This document shows positions 24,921 to 33,569 of a stretch of 64,000 nt of DNA, one piece after another; the first letter of the stretch is position 1, and the number at the start of each line of letters is the position of its first letter. Source of the stretch: Vannielia litorea (GTDB lineage Bacteria; Pseudomonadota; Alphaproteobacteria; Rhodobacterales; Rhodobacteraceae); NCBI RefSeq assembly GCF_019801175.1, contig NZ_JAHVJR010000001.1, forward strand, positions 3,083,195 through 3,147,194, in the 5' to 3' direction. The notes under the pieces were generated by a model. It was given only the letters and a program-made list of their open reading frames with translations. It was not told the DNA's origin and did not search any database. Position numbers and translations under genes: made by a program.

Positions 24921-25784
24921 ATGCTTGAACACGTCGTCAACGGGCTGGTGCTCGGCGGCACCTACGCGCTGGTCGCTATGGGGCTGACCATCCAGTACGG
25001 CATCGCCCGGATCATGAACCTCAGCTTCGGCGATACGATCATCGCCGCCTGCTTCGCCACATGGCTCATGTTCACCGGCCTCGCGCTGAGCCCGATCCTC
25101 GCGCTGGTGGTGCTGGTGCCCGCAGGCTACGCGCTGAGCCTCGTGGTCTACCGCTTCATCATGAAACCGCTGGTCGACCGCGCCCCCGATGAAGGCGCGT
25201 TGGAGGTCGACAGCATCCTCGTCACCTTCGGCCTGCTCTTCGTGATCCAGGGCGTGTTGCTCACCCTCTTCGGCGGCGGCTACACCAGCTACAGCTATCT
25301 CAACAGCCCGGTGAACGTGCTCGGCACCACCGTGGCCGCCAACCGCCTGCTGGCCCTCGCGCTCAGCCTCGCCATCGGCGCCGCGCTGGTGGTGGTGCTC
25401 TTCCGCACCCGCTGGGGCATGACCCTCCGCGCCGTGGCCCTCGCCCCGCAAAGCGCCCCGCTCTACGGGATCGACACAAACCGCGCCGCGCGCACCGCCT
25501 TCGCCATCGGCGGGGCGCTGGCTTGCACCGGGGGCGTGGTGCTCTCGATGTTCCAGACCTTCACCGCAACCGGCGGCGTGGTCTTCACCATGAAGGCGCT
25601 GATCGTGGTCATCCTCGGCGGCAAAGGCAGCGTGCCGGGGGCGATCCTCGCGGGCCTGCTGCTGGGCCTCGTCGAAACCTTCGTCGCCGCCTACATCGAC
25701 CCGGGTCTGACCCTCGCCGCCGTCTACACCGTCTTCCTCGCGCTGCTTCTGGTGCGGCCCAACGGCCTCTTCGGAAAGGCCTGA
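24921..25784 (+). CDS. ABC transporter permease, LivH type (second system)
   Basis: A 287-residue permease with NGLVLGGTYALVAMGLTIQYGIARIMNLSFGD at the N-terminus, the usual LivH opening. The MKALIVVILGGKGSVPGAILAGLLLGLVETF stretch near the C-terminus is another hallmark. The coupling loop is TLRAVALAPQSAPLYGIDTNR. It sits before the LivM-type gene with a three-base gap. Confidence 0.93.
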   Translation: MLEHVVNGLVLGGTYALVAMGLTIQYGIARIMNLSFGDTIIAACFATWLMFTGLALSPILALVVLVPAGYALSLVVYRFIMKPLVDRAPDEGALEVDSILVTFGLLFVIQGVLLTLFGGGYTSYSYLNSPVNVLGTTVAANRLLALALSLAIGAALVVVLFRTRWGMTLRAVALAPQSAPLYGIDTNRAARTAFAIGGALACTGGVVLSMFQTFTATGGVVFTMKALIVVILGGKGSVPGAILAGLLLGLVETFVAAYIDPGLTLAAVYTVFLALLLVRPNGLFGKA

Positions 25785-25787
25785 GCG

Positions 25788-26702
25788 ATGAAGACACCCC
25801 TCGCCTTCGCCCTCGCCGCCGTGGTGCTCGCCGCCCTCGCCGCCGCGCCCCTCTTCATCCCCGACTACTGGACAGGCGTGCTGCTCGGGATGACAGGCTA
25901 CGTGGCGCTGGCCACCGCATGGGCGCTGTTCTCCGGCCCCACCCGCTACGTCTCGCTCGCCACCGTCGCCTTCTTCGGCGTCGGCGCCTACACCGTCGCC
26001 GTGCTGAACGAGGTGCTGCCCTACCCGCTGGTGCTGCTCTGCGCCGGTGGCATCGGCGCGGCGATGGCCCTTGTGGTCGGCCTCTCCACCCTGCGGCTCG
26101 CGGGCGTCTACTTTGTGATCTTCACCTTCGGCCTCGCCGAGCTGGTCCGCCAGACGGTGAGCTGGTGGGAGGTCAACGTGACCTACACCATGGGCCGCTA
26201 CGTGTTCCTGCCCTTCGAGGGGCGGCACATTTACTGGCAGCTCCTCGCCCTCGCCGCCGTCACCCTGCTGATCTCATGGGCCATCGGCCGCTCGCGGCTC
26301 GGGCTGGCGCTGAAGGCCATCGGAGATGACGAGACGGTCGCCGCCCACGCGGGCATCAACGTGACCCGGATCAAGCTGACGCTCTTCGTCATCTCCGCCA
26401 CGCTCATCACCCTCGTCGGCGCCATCCAGGCCCCGCGGTGGACCTATATCGAGCCTTCCATCGTCTTCAATCCGACCGTCAGCTTCATGACCCTCATCAT
26501 GGCCCTGCTGGGCGGCGCGATGCGCCTCTGGGGGCCGCTGGTGGGCGCGGTGCCGCTCTTCCTGCTGTTCGAATGGCTCTCTGTCAGCTTCCCCGATCAC
26601 TTCTCGATCATCCTTGGGCTGCTCTTCATCCTCATCGTCTTCGTCATGCCGCAGGGCGTGCTGGCCAAGCTCGAAGACCTGCGCGGGAGGGGCAAGCCAT
26701 GA
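25788..26702 (+). CDS. ABC transporter permease, LivM type (second system)
   Basis: A 304-residue polytopic permease. The family segment is YVSLATVAFFGVGAYTVAVLN; the coupling loop is SRLGLALKAIGDDETVAAHAGINVTRIKL. It differs from the first LivM in lacking the GGADGL motif, where it has VTYTMGRYVFLP, so the two systems are not recent copies. Its stop overlaps the start of the next ATPase gene (ATGA). Confidence 0.92.
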   Translation: MKTPLAFALAAVVLAALAAAPLFIPDYWTGVLLGMTGYVALATAWALFSGPTRYVSLATVAFFGVGAYTVAVLNEVLPYPLVLLCAGGIGAAMALVVGLSTLRLAGVYFVIFTFGLAELVRQTVSWWEVNVTYTMGRYVFLPFEGRHIYWQLLALAAVTLLISWAIGRSRLGLALKAIGDDETVAAHAGINVTRIKLTLFVISATLITLVGAIQAPRWTYIEPSIVFNPTVSFMTLIMALLGGAMRLWGPLVGAVPLFLLFEWLSVSFPDHFSIILGLLFILIVFVMPQGVLAKLEDLRGRGKP

Positions 26703-27427
26703 GCGCCGAGCTGCACCTGAGCCACCTGCACAAGCGCTTCGGCGGGCTTGTCGCGGTGAAGGACGTGTCCTTCTCCCTCGCGCCCGGCGAAGTGGTCGGT
26801 CTGCTCGGCCCCAACGGCTCGGGCAAGACCACGGTGATGAACATGATCTCCGGCGCGCTGCCTTGCGACGGCGGCTCCGTGAAGGTCGGCACCACCGACA
26901 TCACCCGGATGAAGCCTCACCGCGTCGCCAAACACGGCGTCGCCCGCACCTTCCAGCTCGTCCGCCCCCTGCCCACCCTCACCGTGGGCGAAAACGTCAT
27001 GCTCTCGCTGGCCTTCGGCAAGAAGCGCCACTGGGGCCGCGAGGCCCGCGATCTGGCGGAAGAGAAGCTCGCCTTCGTCGGGCTGGCGGGCCGCGGCGGC
27101 GAGCAGGTGGGCAACCTCACCTACATCGACCAGAAACGCATGGAGATGGCCCGCGCGTTGGCCTCCGAGCCGGATATCCTGCTGCTCGACGAATGGCTTG
27201 CAGGCCTCAACCCCTCCGAGCTCTCCATCGGCATCGAGCTGGTGCGCCACCTTCAGGGGCAGGGCATCACCGTGCTGCTGGTCGAGCACATCATGGAGGC
27301 CGTCCGCGCCCTTTGCTCGCGCTGCATCGTGATGAGCGCAGGCGAGGTCATCGCCGAGGGGCCGTCCGCCGAAGTGCTGGCCCGCCCTGCCGTGATCAAG
27401 GCCTACCTGGGAGACGACCATGCTTGA
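26699..27427 (+). CDS. ABC transporter ATP-binding protein, LivG type (second system)
   Basis: A 242-residue ATPase with Walker A GPNGSGKTT, the LivG segment VARTFQLVRPL, Walker B ILLLDEWLAGLNP and an H-loop in VEHIMEAV. The signature motif is the atypical LTYIDQKRMEMARAL, and the Walker B is followed by Trp instead of the common Pro (DEW rather than DEP); both are seen in this subgroup. It overlaps both the LivM-type and the LivF-type genes. Confidence 0.92.
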   Translation: MSAELHLSHLHKRFGGLVAVKDVSFSLAPGEVVGLLGPNGSGKTTVMNMISGALPCDGGSVKVGTTDITRMKPHRVAKHGVARTFQLVRPLPTLTVGENVMLSLAFGKKRHWGREARDLAEEKLAFVGLAGRGGEQVGNLTYIDQKRMEMARALASEPDILLLDEWLAGLNPSELSIGIELVRHLQGQGITVLLVEHIMEAVRALCSRCIVMSAGEVIAEGPSAEVLARPAVIKAYLGDDHA

Positions 27428-28130
27428 ACTCTCCGGCCTGACCGTGCGCTACGGCAAGCACCTCGCGGTGGAGGGCGTGAGCCTGACCGTCGAGAAGGGC
27501 GAGGTGGTGGTTGTGCTCGGCGCCAACGGCGCGGGCAAGTCCTCCACCCTCAAGGCGGTGGCGGGCATGGTCCCCGCCGCCTCGGGCGAGGTCCGGATGA
27601 ACGGCGAGCGCCTCACCGGCCTGCCCGCCCACGCCCTCACCGGCAAGGGCCTCGCGCTGGTGCCCGAGGGGCGCGGCATCGTCGGCCAGATGACGGTGGA
27701 GGAGAATCTCCGCCTCGGCGCCACACCACCCCGCGCCCGTGCCTCCGAGGAGGAGACACTGGCGCAGGTCTTCGAGATCTTCCCCCGCCTCGCGGAGCGG
27801 CGCGGGCAGATCGCCCGCACCATGTCGGGCGGCGAGCAGCAGATGGTGGCCGTGGGCCGCGCGATGATGTCCAGGCCCGATTTCCTTTTGCTCGACGAGC
27901 CGAGCCTCGGCCTCGCCCCCATCGTGGTGGGCGACCTCTTCAAGGCGCTCGCTCGCGTGCGCGCCACCGGGGTGGGCCTGCTGATCGTGGAGCAGAACGT
28001 GAAGATCAGCCTGCGCCACGCCGACCGGGGCTACCTGCTCGAGGCAGGCCGGATCACCGGCGCGGGATCGGCCGAAGAATTGATGACAGACGATGCGGTG
28101 CAAAGCGCCTTTCTGGGCGGCAGCGCGTGA
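27420..28130 (+). CDS. ABC transporter ATP-binding protein, LivF type (second system)
   Basis: A 236-residue ATPase: Walker A GANGAGKSS, signature MSGGEQQMVAVGRAMM, Walker B LLLDEPSLGLAP and H-loop VEQNVKISL. The EGRGIVGQMTVEENL stretch is typical of LivF. It overlaps the LivG-type gene by eight bases and is followed, after a short gap with an aaggag RBS, by an aldehyde dehydrogenase. Confidence 0.93.
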   Translation: MLELSGLTVRYGKHLAVEGVSLTVEKGEVVVVLGANGAGKSSTLKAVAGMVPAASGEVRMNGERLTGLPAHALTGKGLALVPEGRGIVGQMTVEENLRLGATPPRARASEEETLAQVFEIFPRLAERRGQIARTMSGGEQQMVAVGRAMMSRPDFLLLDEPSLGLAPIVVGDLFKALARVRATGVGLLIVEQNVKISLRHADRGYLLEAGRITGAGSAEELMTDDAVQSAFLGGSA

Positions 28131-28151
28131 CCCAAAGCCAAGGAGAACCCC

Positions 28152-29603
28152 ATGAGCGTGCTTGAACTTCTGATCGCCGGCGAGAAGGTGAGCGCCGAGG
28201 GCGGGCGCACCTTTGCCCGCAACAACCCGCTGACTGGCGGCGTCGCCACCGAGGCCGCCGCCGCCACCGTGGCCGATGCGATGCGCGCCGCCGATGCCGC
28301 CGCCGCCGCCTTCCCCGAATGGTCCGCCACCGGCCCCGGCCAGCGCCGCGCCCTGCTGATGGCCGCCGCCGACAGCCTCGAGGCCCGCAAGGGCGATATC
28401 GCCGTGGCGATGGCCGAGGAGCTGGGCGCCACCGCCGCATGGGCCGGATTCAACGTGATGCTGGCCGCCGGCATGCTGCGCGAGGCCGCCGCGATGACCA
28501 CCATGATCAAGGGCGAGATCATCCCCTCCAACCGCCCCGGCTCGATGGCCATGGCCATCCGCCAGCCTGCCGGCGTAGTGCTCTCGATGGCGCCGTGGAA
28601 CGCGCCCGTCATCCTCGGCGTCCGCTCGCTGGCCATGCCGCTCGCCTGCGGCAACACCGTGGTGATGAAGTCCTCCGAGCTCAGCCCCCGCACCCATGCG
28701 CTGATTGTCGAAGCAATGCAGGAGGGCGGGCTGCCCGCAGGCGTGCTCAACGTCATCTCCAACGCGCCCGATGACGCCGCCGATATCGTCGAGGCGCTCA
28801 TCGCCCACCCTGCCGTGCGCCGGGTCAACTTCACCGGCTCCACCCGCGTGGGCCGGATCATCGCCAAACTGGCCGCCGAGCACCTGAAGCCAGCGCTGTT
28901 GGAGCTGGGCGGCAAGGCCCCGATGATCGTGCTGGACGACGCCGATCTCGACAAGGCCGTCGCCGCCGCCGCCTTCGGTGCCTACATGAACCAAGGCCAG
29001 ATCTGCATGTCGACCGAGCGGCTGGTGGTGCATGAGGCCATCGCCGATGCCTTCGTCGAGAAGCTCGCCGCCAAGGTCCGCACCCTCGCCGTGGGCGACC
29101 CGCGCGAGGGCAACACGCCGCTGGGATGCGTGGTCGACAAAAACGCCGTGGAGCGGATCATGGGCCTCGTGCGCGACGCGCAGGACAAGGGCGCCAAGCT
29201 CGTCGCCGGCGGTCAGGCCGATGGCGTGCTGATGCAGGCTACCCTGCTCGACCATGTCACCCCCGCCATGCGGATCTACACCGAGGAGAGCTTCGGCCCC
29301 ACCGCCTCGGTGGTCCGCGTCGGCTCTATCGACGAGGCGGTGCGCGTAGCGAACGACACCGAATACGGCCTCTCCGCCTGTATCTTCGGCGAGGACACCG
29401 TGCGCGCGATGAACGTCGCCAAGCGGATCGAGAGCGGCATCTGCCACATCAACGGCCCCACCGTCCACGACGAGGCGCAAATGCCCTTCGGCGGGGTCAA
29501 GGACTCCGGCTATGGCCGCTTCGGCGGCACGGCAGCGATCGAGGAGTTCACCACCCTGCGCTGGATCACCGTGCAGGACGGCACTCCGCATTACCCGATC
29601 TGA
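28152..29603 (+). CDS. NAD(P)-dependent aldehyde dehydrogenase (aromatic aldehyde type)
   Basis: A 483-residue enzyme that oxidises an aldehyde to the acid. The catalytic Cys285 lies in NQGQICMSTER, the general base Glu251 in LELGGKAPMIV, and Asn150 in APWN stabilises the thiohemiacetal. The C-terminal EFTTLRWITVQDG is reminiscent of salicylaldehyde, vanillin and benzaldehyde dehydrogenases. It follows an importer and precedes an SDR, with a ThDP-dependent enzyme nearby that could generate an aldehyde. Cytoplasmic. Confidence 0.92.
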   Translation: MSVLELLIAGEKVSAEGGRTFARNNPLTGGVATEAAAATVADAMRAADAAAAAFPEWSATGPGQRRALLMAAADSLEARKGDIAVAMAEELGATAAWAGFNVMLAAGMLREAAAMTTMIKGEIIPSNRPGSMAMAIRQPAGVVLSMAPWNAPVILGVRSLAMPLACGNTVVMKSSELSPRTHALIVEAMQEGGLPAGVLNVISNAPDDAADIVEALIAHPAVRRVNFTGSTRVGRIIAKLAAEHLKPALLELGGKAPMIVLDDADLDKAVAAAAFGAYMNQGQICMSTERLVVHEAIADAFVEKLAAKVRTLAVGDPREGNTPLGCVVDKNAVERIMGLVRDAQDKGAKLVAGGQADGVLMQATLLDHVTPAMRIYTEESFGPTASVVRVGSIDEAVRVANDTEYGLSACIFGEDTVRAMNVAKRIESGICHINGPTVHDEAQMPFGGVKDSGYGRFGGTAAIEEFTTLRWITVQDGTPHYPI

Positions 29604-29615
29604 GGGGCGCTCGGC

Positions 29616-30383
29616 ATGTTCGACCTCCAAGGCAAGACCTGCCTCATCACCGGCGGCGCGGGCTCTCTCGGCCTCGCCGCCGCGCGGATGCTGCACGCGC
29701 AGGGCGCGCATCTGGCGCTGGTGGATCTGCACCTCTCCGATCTGGACGAAGCCTGCGAGCGGGCCTTTGGCGCCGAGGCCGCAGGGGTGCTGCGCCTCGC
29801 CTGCGATGTCACCGACGAGGCTCAGGTCCGCCGCGCCGTTGCCCGCACCGTCGACCGCTTCGGCCGGATCGACGTGCTCGTCTCCAACGCGGGCATCTTC
29901 GGCACCGTCGCCCCCATCGAGGCCTACCCGACCGAGGTGTTCGATAGCGTGATGGCCGTCCACGTGCGCGGCGCTTTCCTGCTGGCCAAACACGCCGTCC
30001 CGCACATGGGGCAGGGGGGCAGCATCGTGCTCACCTCCTCCGTCGCCGCCACCCGGGGCGATCCCGGCGTTTATGCCTACATCACCGCTAAACACGCCCT
30101 GACCGGCCTTATGCGCGTGCTGGCCAAGGATCTCGCCCCGCGCGGCATCAGGGTCAACGCCATCGCCCCCGGCCCGGTGGACAACGGCTTTCAGAAGGCG
30201 GTGGAAGACGGGCTGGGCGCCGAGATCGGCCGCGACGGCACGGAGTTCTTCAACGAGATGATCCCGATGGGCCGCCACGGCACGGCGGATGAGATCGCCG
30301 CCTCCATCCTCTACCTCGCCTCGTCCCAATCGGGCTTCACCACCGGCCATGCGCTCATGGCCGATGGCGGCATGTCGGTCTGA
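29616..30383 (+). CDS. Short-chain dehydrogenase/reductase
   Basis: A 255-residue classical SDR. The cofactor motif TGGAGSLG is at residues 12-19, NAG at 91-93, Ser141/142 in the active-site strand, and YITAK (Tyr155, Lys159) completes the catalytic set. The acidic residue after the second strand (VDLHLSD) favours NAD(H). It follows the aldehyde dehydrogenase by twelve bases, so it probably oxidises an alcohol or reduces a ketone in the same pathway. It ends two bases before the convergent cupin gene. Confidence 0.92.
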   Translation: MFDLQGKTCLITGGAGSLGLAAARMLHAQGAHLALVDLHLSDLDEACERAFGAEAAGVLRLACDVTDEAQVRRAVARTVDRFGRIDVLVSNAGIFGTVAPIEAYPTEVFDSVMAVHVRGAFLLAKHAVPHMGQGGSIVLTSSVAATRGDPGVYAYITAKHALTGLMRVLAKDLAPRGIRVNAIAPGPVDNGFQKAVEDGLGAEIGRDGTEFFNEMIPMGRHGTADEIAASILYLASSQSGFTTGHALMADGGMSV

Positions 30384-30385
30384 TG

Positions 30386-30925
30386 CTAGCGGAAGAGCTT
30401 CTCGATGTAGTCGGCGCCAAGCCCGACCTTCTCGTAATGCTCCTTGCAAAGCGCGATGTACTGGTGAACGTCAAAGTAGCCGTCCGGCTCCCCGTCCTCG
30501 TCCAGCCATATGAGCGGGCCGGTGACCTTGAAGTGCACCTTCATCGGGTCTTCATGCTCATAGGCCACCAGCGTGTGCCCCTCGCCCGGCGTTTCGTACA
30601 CAAAGTCGCCCGCCGTCGCGATCCAGTCATGCTCGAGGTAGCCCCACTTGCCGGAGATCGTGTAGGCGAACACTTCATGCGGGTGGTAATGCCGGTTCAC
30701 CAGCCCCGGCCCCGTCGCTATCAGCACATCGCACCACTGGTTCTTGCTGGGCGAAATCCAGACCGGCTTCGAGAACACCGTCTCGGTGAAGGGCACGTAG
30801 TAGCGCATGTCGTCATCGGCGATGTTCGGCAGGTACACCTCCGGCGAGGCATCGGGCTGAAACACCTTGGTGATCGGCTTCAGATCGCGCCAGAACTCGC
30901 TGCCGCCTTTGTCGTCGTCTTTCAT
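30386..30925 (-). CDS. Cupin protein of the 2,4'-dihydroxyacetophenone dioxygenase family
   Basis: A 179-residue single-domain cupin. The metal motif is NRHYHPHEVF (His79, His81, Glu84) with His117 in the second motif (PGEGHTLV). GKWGYLEHDWIATAGDFVYETPGE and GPLIWLDEDG match what I know of 2,4'-dihydroxyacetophenone dioxygenase relatives, iron enzymes that split a hydroxymethyl aryl ketone into an aromatic acid and formate. It is the last gene of an IclR-cupin unit. Most members of this family have never been assayed, so the exact substrate is open. Confidence 0.8.
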   Translation of the reverse strand: MKDDDKGGSEFWRDLKPITKVFQPDASPEVYLPNIADDDMRYYVPFTETVFSKPVWISPSKNQWCDVLIATGPGLVNRHYHPHEVFAYTISGKWGYLEHDWIATAGDFVYETPGEGHTLVAYEHEDPMKVHFKVTGPLIWLDEDGEPDGYFDVHQYIALCKEHYEKVGLGADYIEKLFR

Positions 30926-30949
30926 CTCGTCTCTCCTCCCTTGGGGTTC

Positions 30950-31696
30950 CTAGGTATCTTTCGTCGGGCCGATATCCTGCGCCAACTCTGCGGCGGCCTC
31001 CTTCAGCAGGCGCGCGGCGCGCTCCTGCACCTCCAGGCCAAAGCTCCCCAATGTGCCGAAGGCCGAGATCGTCAGCGCCGTGCGCCCGCCCGCGATGACC
31101 GGCACCGAGACGGCGGCAATATCAGGCTCGTTGTCGCCCCGGTTCAGCGCATGGCCCTCGGCGCGGATGCCCTCCAGCAGCGGCTCCACCTCGGCAAGCG
31201 CCGCCTGCGCCACGCTCTGCCCGATGGCCCAGTTCTTCCGGTCGCGCGGCGCCATTCCGGCCAGAAACAACCGGCCCTGCGCGGTGCTCAGCATCGGCAG
31301 GGTGGTGCCGGTGCGGATGTTCACCGAAATAGGCCTGTCGGCCTGACTCACTGCCACGCAGAGCGGCCCGCGCGGGGTGTAGCGGCAGGCCATCACCGAC
31401 TCCTCCAACCCCTGCCGCAGCCGGTCCAGCGTGGCTTGCAGGCTGGCGGGCAGCGGGGCGAGGTCTTCGGCCATCCGCCCCAGCCGGGCGAGGCGCGGGC
31501 CGGGAGCGTACACCCCGCGCCGCACTGCCGTCAGCACGCTCGCGGCCTCCAGCGTCGCCAAAAACCGGTGCGCCGTCGCGTGAGAGAGCCGCAACTCCCG
31601 CGCCACCACCTCCGCCGTCAGCTCGGCCCGCGCCTCGTTGAACAGCTCCAGCGCGTCGAAGGCCTTCATGACAGACAGGTTGATCGGCGTGGCCAT
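30950..31696 (-). CDS. IclR-family transcriptional regulator
   Basis: A 248-residue regulator with a winged helix (LSVMKAFDALELFNEARAELTAEVVARELRLSHATAHRFLATLEAASVL) and the IclR effector domain (TLPMLSTAQGRLFLAGM and AAVSVPVIAG). The ATG at 31696 gives the normal family length; the frame is open further upstream but through the operator region. Divergent from the ThDP-enzyme/TRAP operon and upstream of the cupin gene, it probably controls both. IclR regulators of this kind often respond to aromatic or keto acids. Confidence 0.9.
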   Translation of the reverse strand: MATPINLSVMKAFDALELFNEARAELTAEVVARELRLSHATAHRFLATLEAASVLTAVRRGVYAPGPRLARLGRMAEDLAPLPASLQATLDRLRQGLEESVMACRYTPRGPLCVAVSQADRPISVNIRTGTTLPMLSTAQGRLFLAGMAPRDRKNWAIGQSVAQAALAEVEPLLEGIRAEGHALNRGDNEPDIAAVSVPVIAGGRTALTISAFGTLGSFGLEVQERAARLLKEAAAELAQDIGPTKDT

Positions 31697-31762
31697 GCAG
31701 GCGGTCTCCCTCAGCGAGCATTGACTCACCTTGCCGCGCTGCCTCACTATCTGCAAACAGAA

Positions 31763-31784
31763 TCTCAAATAGTGAAATGTGAGA
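31763..31784. promoter_or_regulatory. Candidate IclR operator
   Basis: TCTCAAAT at 31763-31770 is mirrored by ATGTGAGA at 31777-31784, seven of eight bases matching, in the 107-base gap between divergent IclR and ThDP-enzyme genes. An additional CACTAT/ATAGTG pair (31745-31750 and 31769-31774) overlaps it. Binding is inferred. Confidence 0.5.
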
Positions 31785-31803
31785 CAGGCAGCAGGGCGCA
31801 CGC

Positions 31804-33531
31804 ATGAAAGACACCCCCACCATCACCGCCGGCGGCGCGATCTTCGGCAAGCTGAAGGCGCTGGGCGTGGACTATGTCTTTGCCAACTCGGGCACCGACT
31901 TTCCGCCGATCATCGAAGGGCTGGTGGAGGCCCGCCGCGCCGGGCTCGACCTGCCCACGCCCGTCACCGTGCCCCACGAACACGCCGCCGTTTCCATGGC
32001 CCATGGCTACTGGCAGGTCACCGGCCGCCCGCAGGCCGTGCTGCTGCACACCAACGTCGGCCTCGCCAACGGCGCGACGGCGGCGATCAACGCATGGTGC
32101 GATCAGGTCCCGATGATCGTGATGTCGGGCCGCACCCCCGTCACCGAGCACAGCCGCTTCGGCGCCCGCACCGTGCCCATCGGCTGGGGTCAGGAGATGT
32201 TCGATCAGGAGGCTCTGATCCGCGAGACCACCAAGTGGCATTACGAGCTGCGCTTCCCCGACCAGATCGCCGAACTGATGGACCGCGCATGGGCCATCGC
32301 CAACTCCACCCCGCGCGGGCCGGTATACCTGAGCCTGCCGCGCGAGGTGCTCTGCGAGCCCTGCCCGCAGGCCGGGCTGGAGGCTCCCTCGCGCATCGCC
32401 CCGGTGCGCACCGCCCCCGACAGCGCGGCGCTGGCTGAGGCCGCCGAGGCGCTCGCCAAGGCCGAAAACCCCCTCATCATCGCCCAGCGCGGCGCAGGCA
32501 GCGAGGCGGGCTTCGCCGCGCTCTCCGCCCTCTGCGAGGCCCACGCCCTGCCGCTCTCGCACTACTGGTCAAACCAGCTCGCCCTGCCGCTCTCCCACCC
32601 CATGCAGGTGGGCGCCGATCCTGGCCCGTGGCTGGCCGAGGCCGATGTCGTGCTGGTGCTCGACGCGCTGGCGCCGTGGTTCCCCGACAAGGTCACGCTG
32701 CGCGAGGATGCCACCGTAATCATGGCCGGGCCCGACCCGCTCTTTACCCGCACCCCCGTGCGTGGCTTTCCCGCCGCCATCACCCTCTCCGGCCCGACCG
32801 ACCGGGTGATCGAGGGTCTGGCGCAGGCGATGGGCGTACCGCAGCAGCCCGACGCGATCGAGGCCCGCCGCACCCGCATCACCGAAGCCGCCGCCAAGGC
32901 CCGAGGCCAGGCCGTAGCGCAAGCCGAAACCGGCGCAGGCAGCCCCATGAGCAAGGAATGGGTGAGCCTCTGCCTTGGCCGCGCCATCCGAGCACAGGCC
33001 GAACAAGGCCGCCGCGCCACCGTCTTTCATGAACTCGGCTGCCCGCTCATGCCGCTCGATCTGCAAGAGCCTGACAGCTACTTTCAGGAGCCGCATTCCG
33101 GCGGCCTCGGCTGGGGCCTGCCCGCCGCCATCGGCGCGCAGATGGCCCACCCCGACAGACTCACCTTCGCCACCATGGGCGACGGCAGCTACATGTTCGC
33201 TAACCCCACCGCCTGCCACCTCGTGGCCGAGGCGCATGAGGTGCCGGTGATCGTGCTGGTGCTGAACAATGAGGAGTGGGGCGCGGTCCGGCACTCGGTC
33301 GAGGGGCTCTACCCCAAGGGTGCCGCGCGGGCCTCCAACGAGGTGCCGCTCACCTCGCTCCGCCCAAGCCCCGACTTCACCCGCACCGCCGGGGCCAGCC
33401 GCGCCCATACCGAGACCGTCACCGACGGCGCCGACCTGCCCGCCGCGCTGGAGCGCGCCATCTCGGTCGCCACCACCGAGCGGCGGCAGGTGCTGCTCAA
33501 CATCGCCATCGCACGAACCGCGCCGCACTAA
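31804..33531 (+). CDS. Thiamine-diphosphate-dependent enzyme (benzoylformate decarboxylase/acetolactate synthase-like)
   Basis: A 575-residue ThDP enzyme with the three-domain order. Glu59 in VPHEHAAVSMAHGYW is the cofactor-activating glutamate, and the ThDP/Mg motif GDGSYMFANPTACHLVAEAHEVPVIVLVLNN starts near residue 459. Family reactions decarboxylate or ligate 2-oxo acids. No FAD-specific signature stands out, so a decarboxylase is more likely than an anabolic acetolactate synthase. It opens an operon with a TRAP transporter, beside an aldehyde dehydrogenase cluster that could take its product. Confidence 0.87.
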   Translation: MKDTPTITAGGAIFGKLKALGVDYVFANSGTDFPPIIEGLVEARRAGLDLPTPVTVPHEHAAVSMAHGYWQVTGRPQAVLLHTNVGLANGATAAINAWCDQVPMIVMSGRTPVTEHSRFGARTVPIGWGQEMFDQEALIRETTKWHYELRFPDQIAELMDRAWAIANSTPRGPVYLSLPREVLCEPCPQAGLEAPSRIAPVRTAPDSAALAEAAEALAKAENPLIIAQRGAGSEAGFAALSALCEAHALPLSHYWSNQLALPLSHPMQVGADPGPWLAEADVVLVLDALAPWFPDKVTLREDATVIMAGPDPLFTRTPVRGFPAAITLSGPTDRVIEGLAQAMGVPQQPDAIEARRTRITEAAAKARGQAVAQAETGAGSPMSKEWVSLCLGRAIRAQAEQGRRATVFHELGCPLMPLDLQEPDSYFQEPHSGGLGWGLPAAIGAQMAHPDRLTFATMGDGSYMFANPTACHLVAEAHEVPVIVLVLNNEEWGAVRHSVEGLYPKGAARASNEVPLTSLRPSPDFTRTAGASRAHTETVTDGADLPAALERAISVATTERRQVLLNIAIARTAPH

Positions 33532-33569
33532 CCGGCGCCCCGCAAACAGAGACAATCAGGGAGGAACCA

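Noticed and set aside
27396..30449. A minus-strand open frame of over 1000 codons opposite the LivF-type, aldehyde dehydrogenase and SDR genes
   Set aside because: High GC content in third codon positions suppresses stops in the opposing frame. The translation is His/Gly/Ala-rich and family-free, while the plus strand holds three clear genes.
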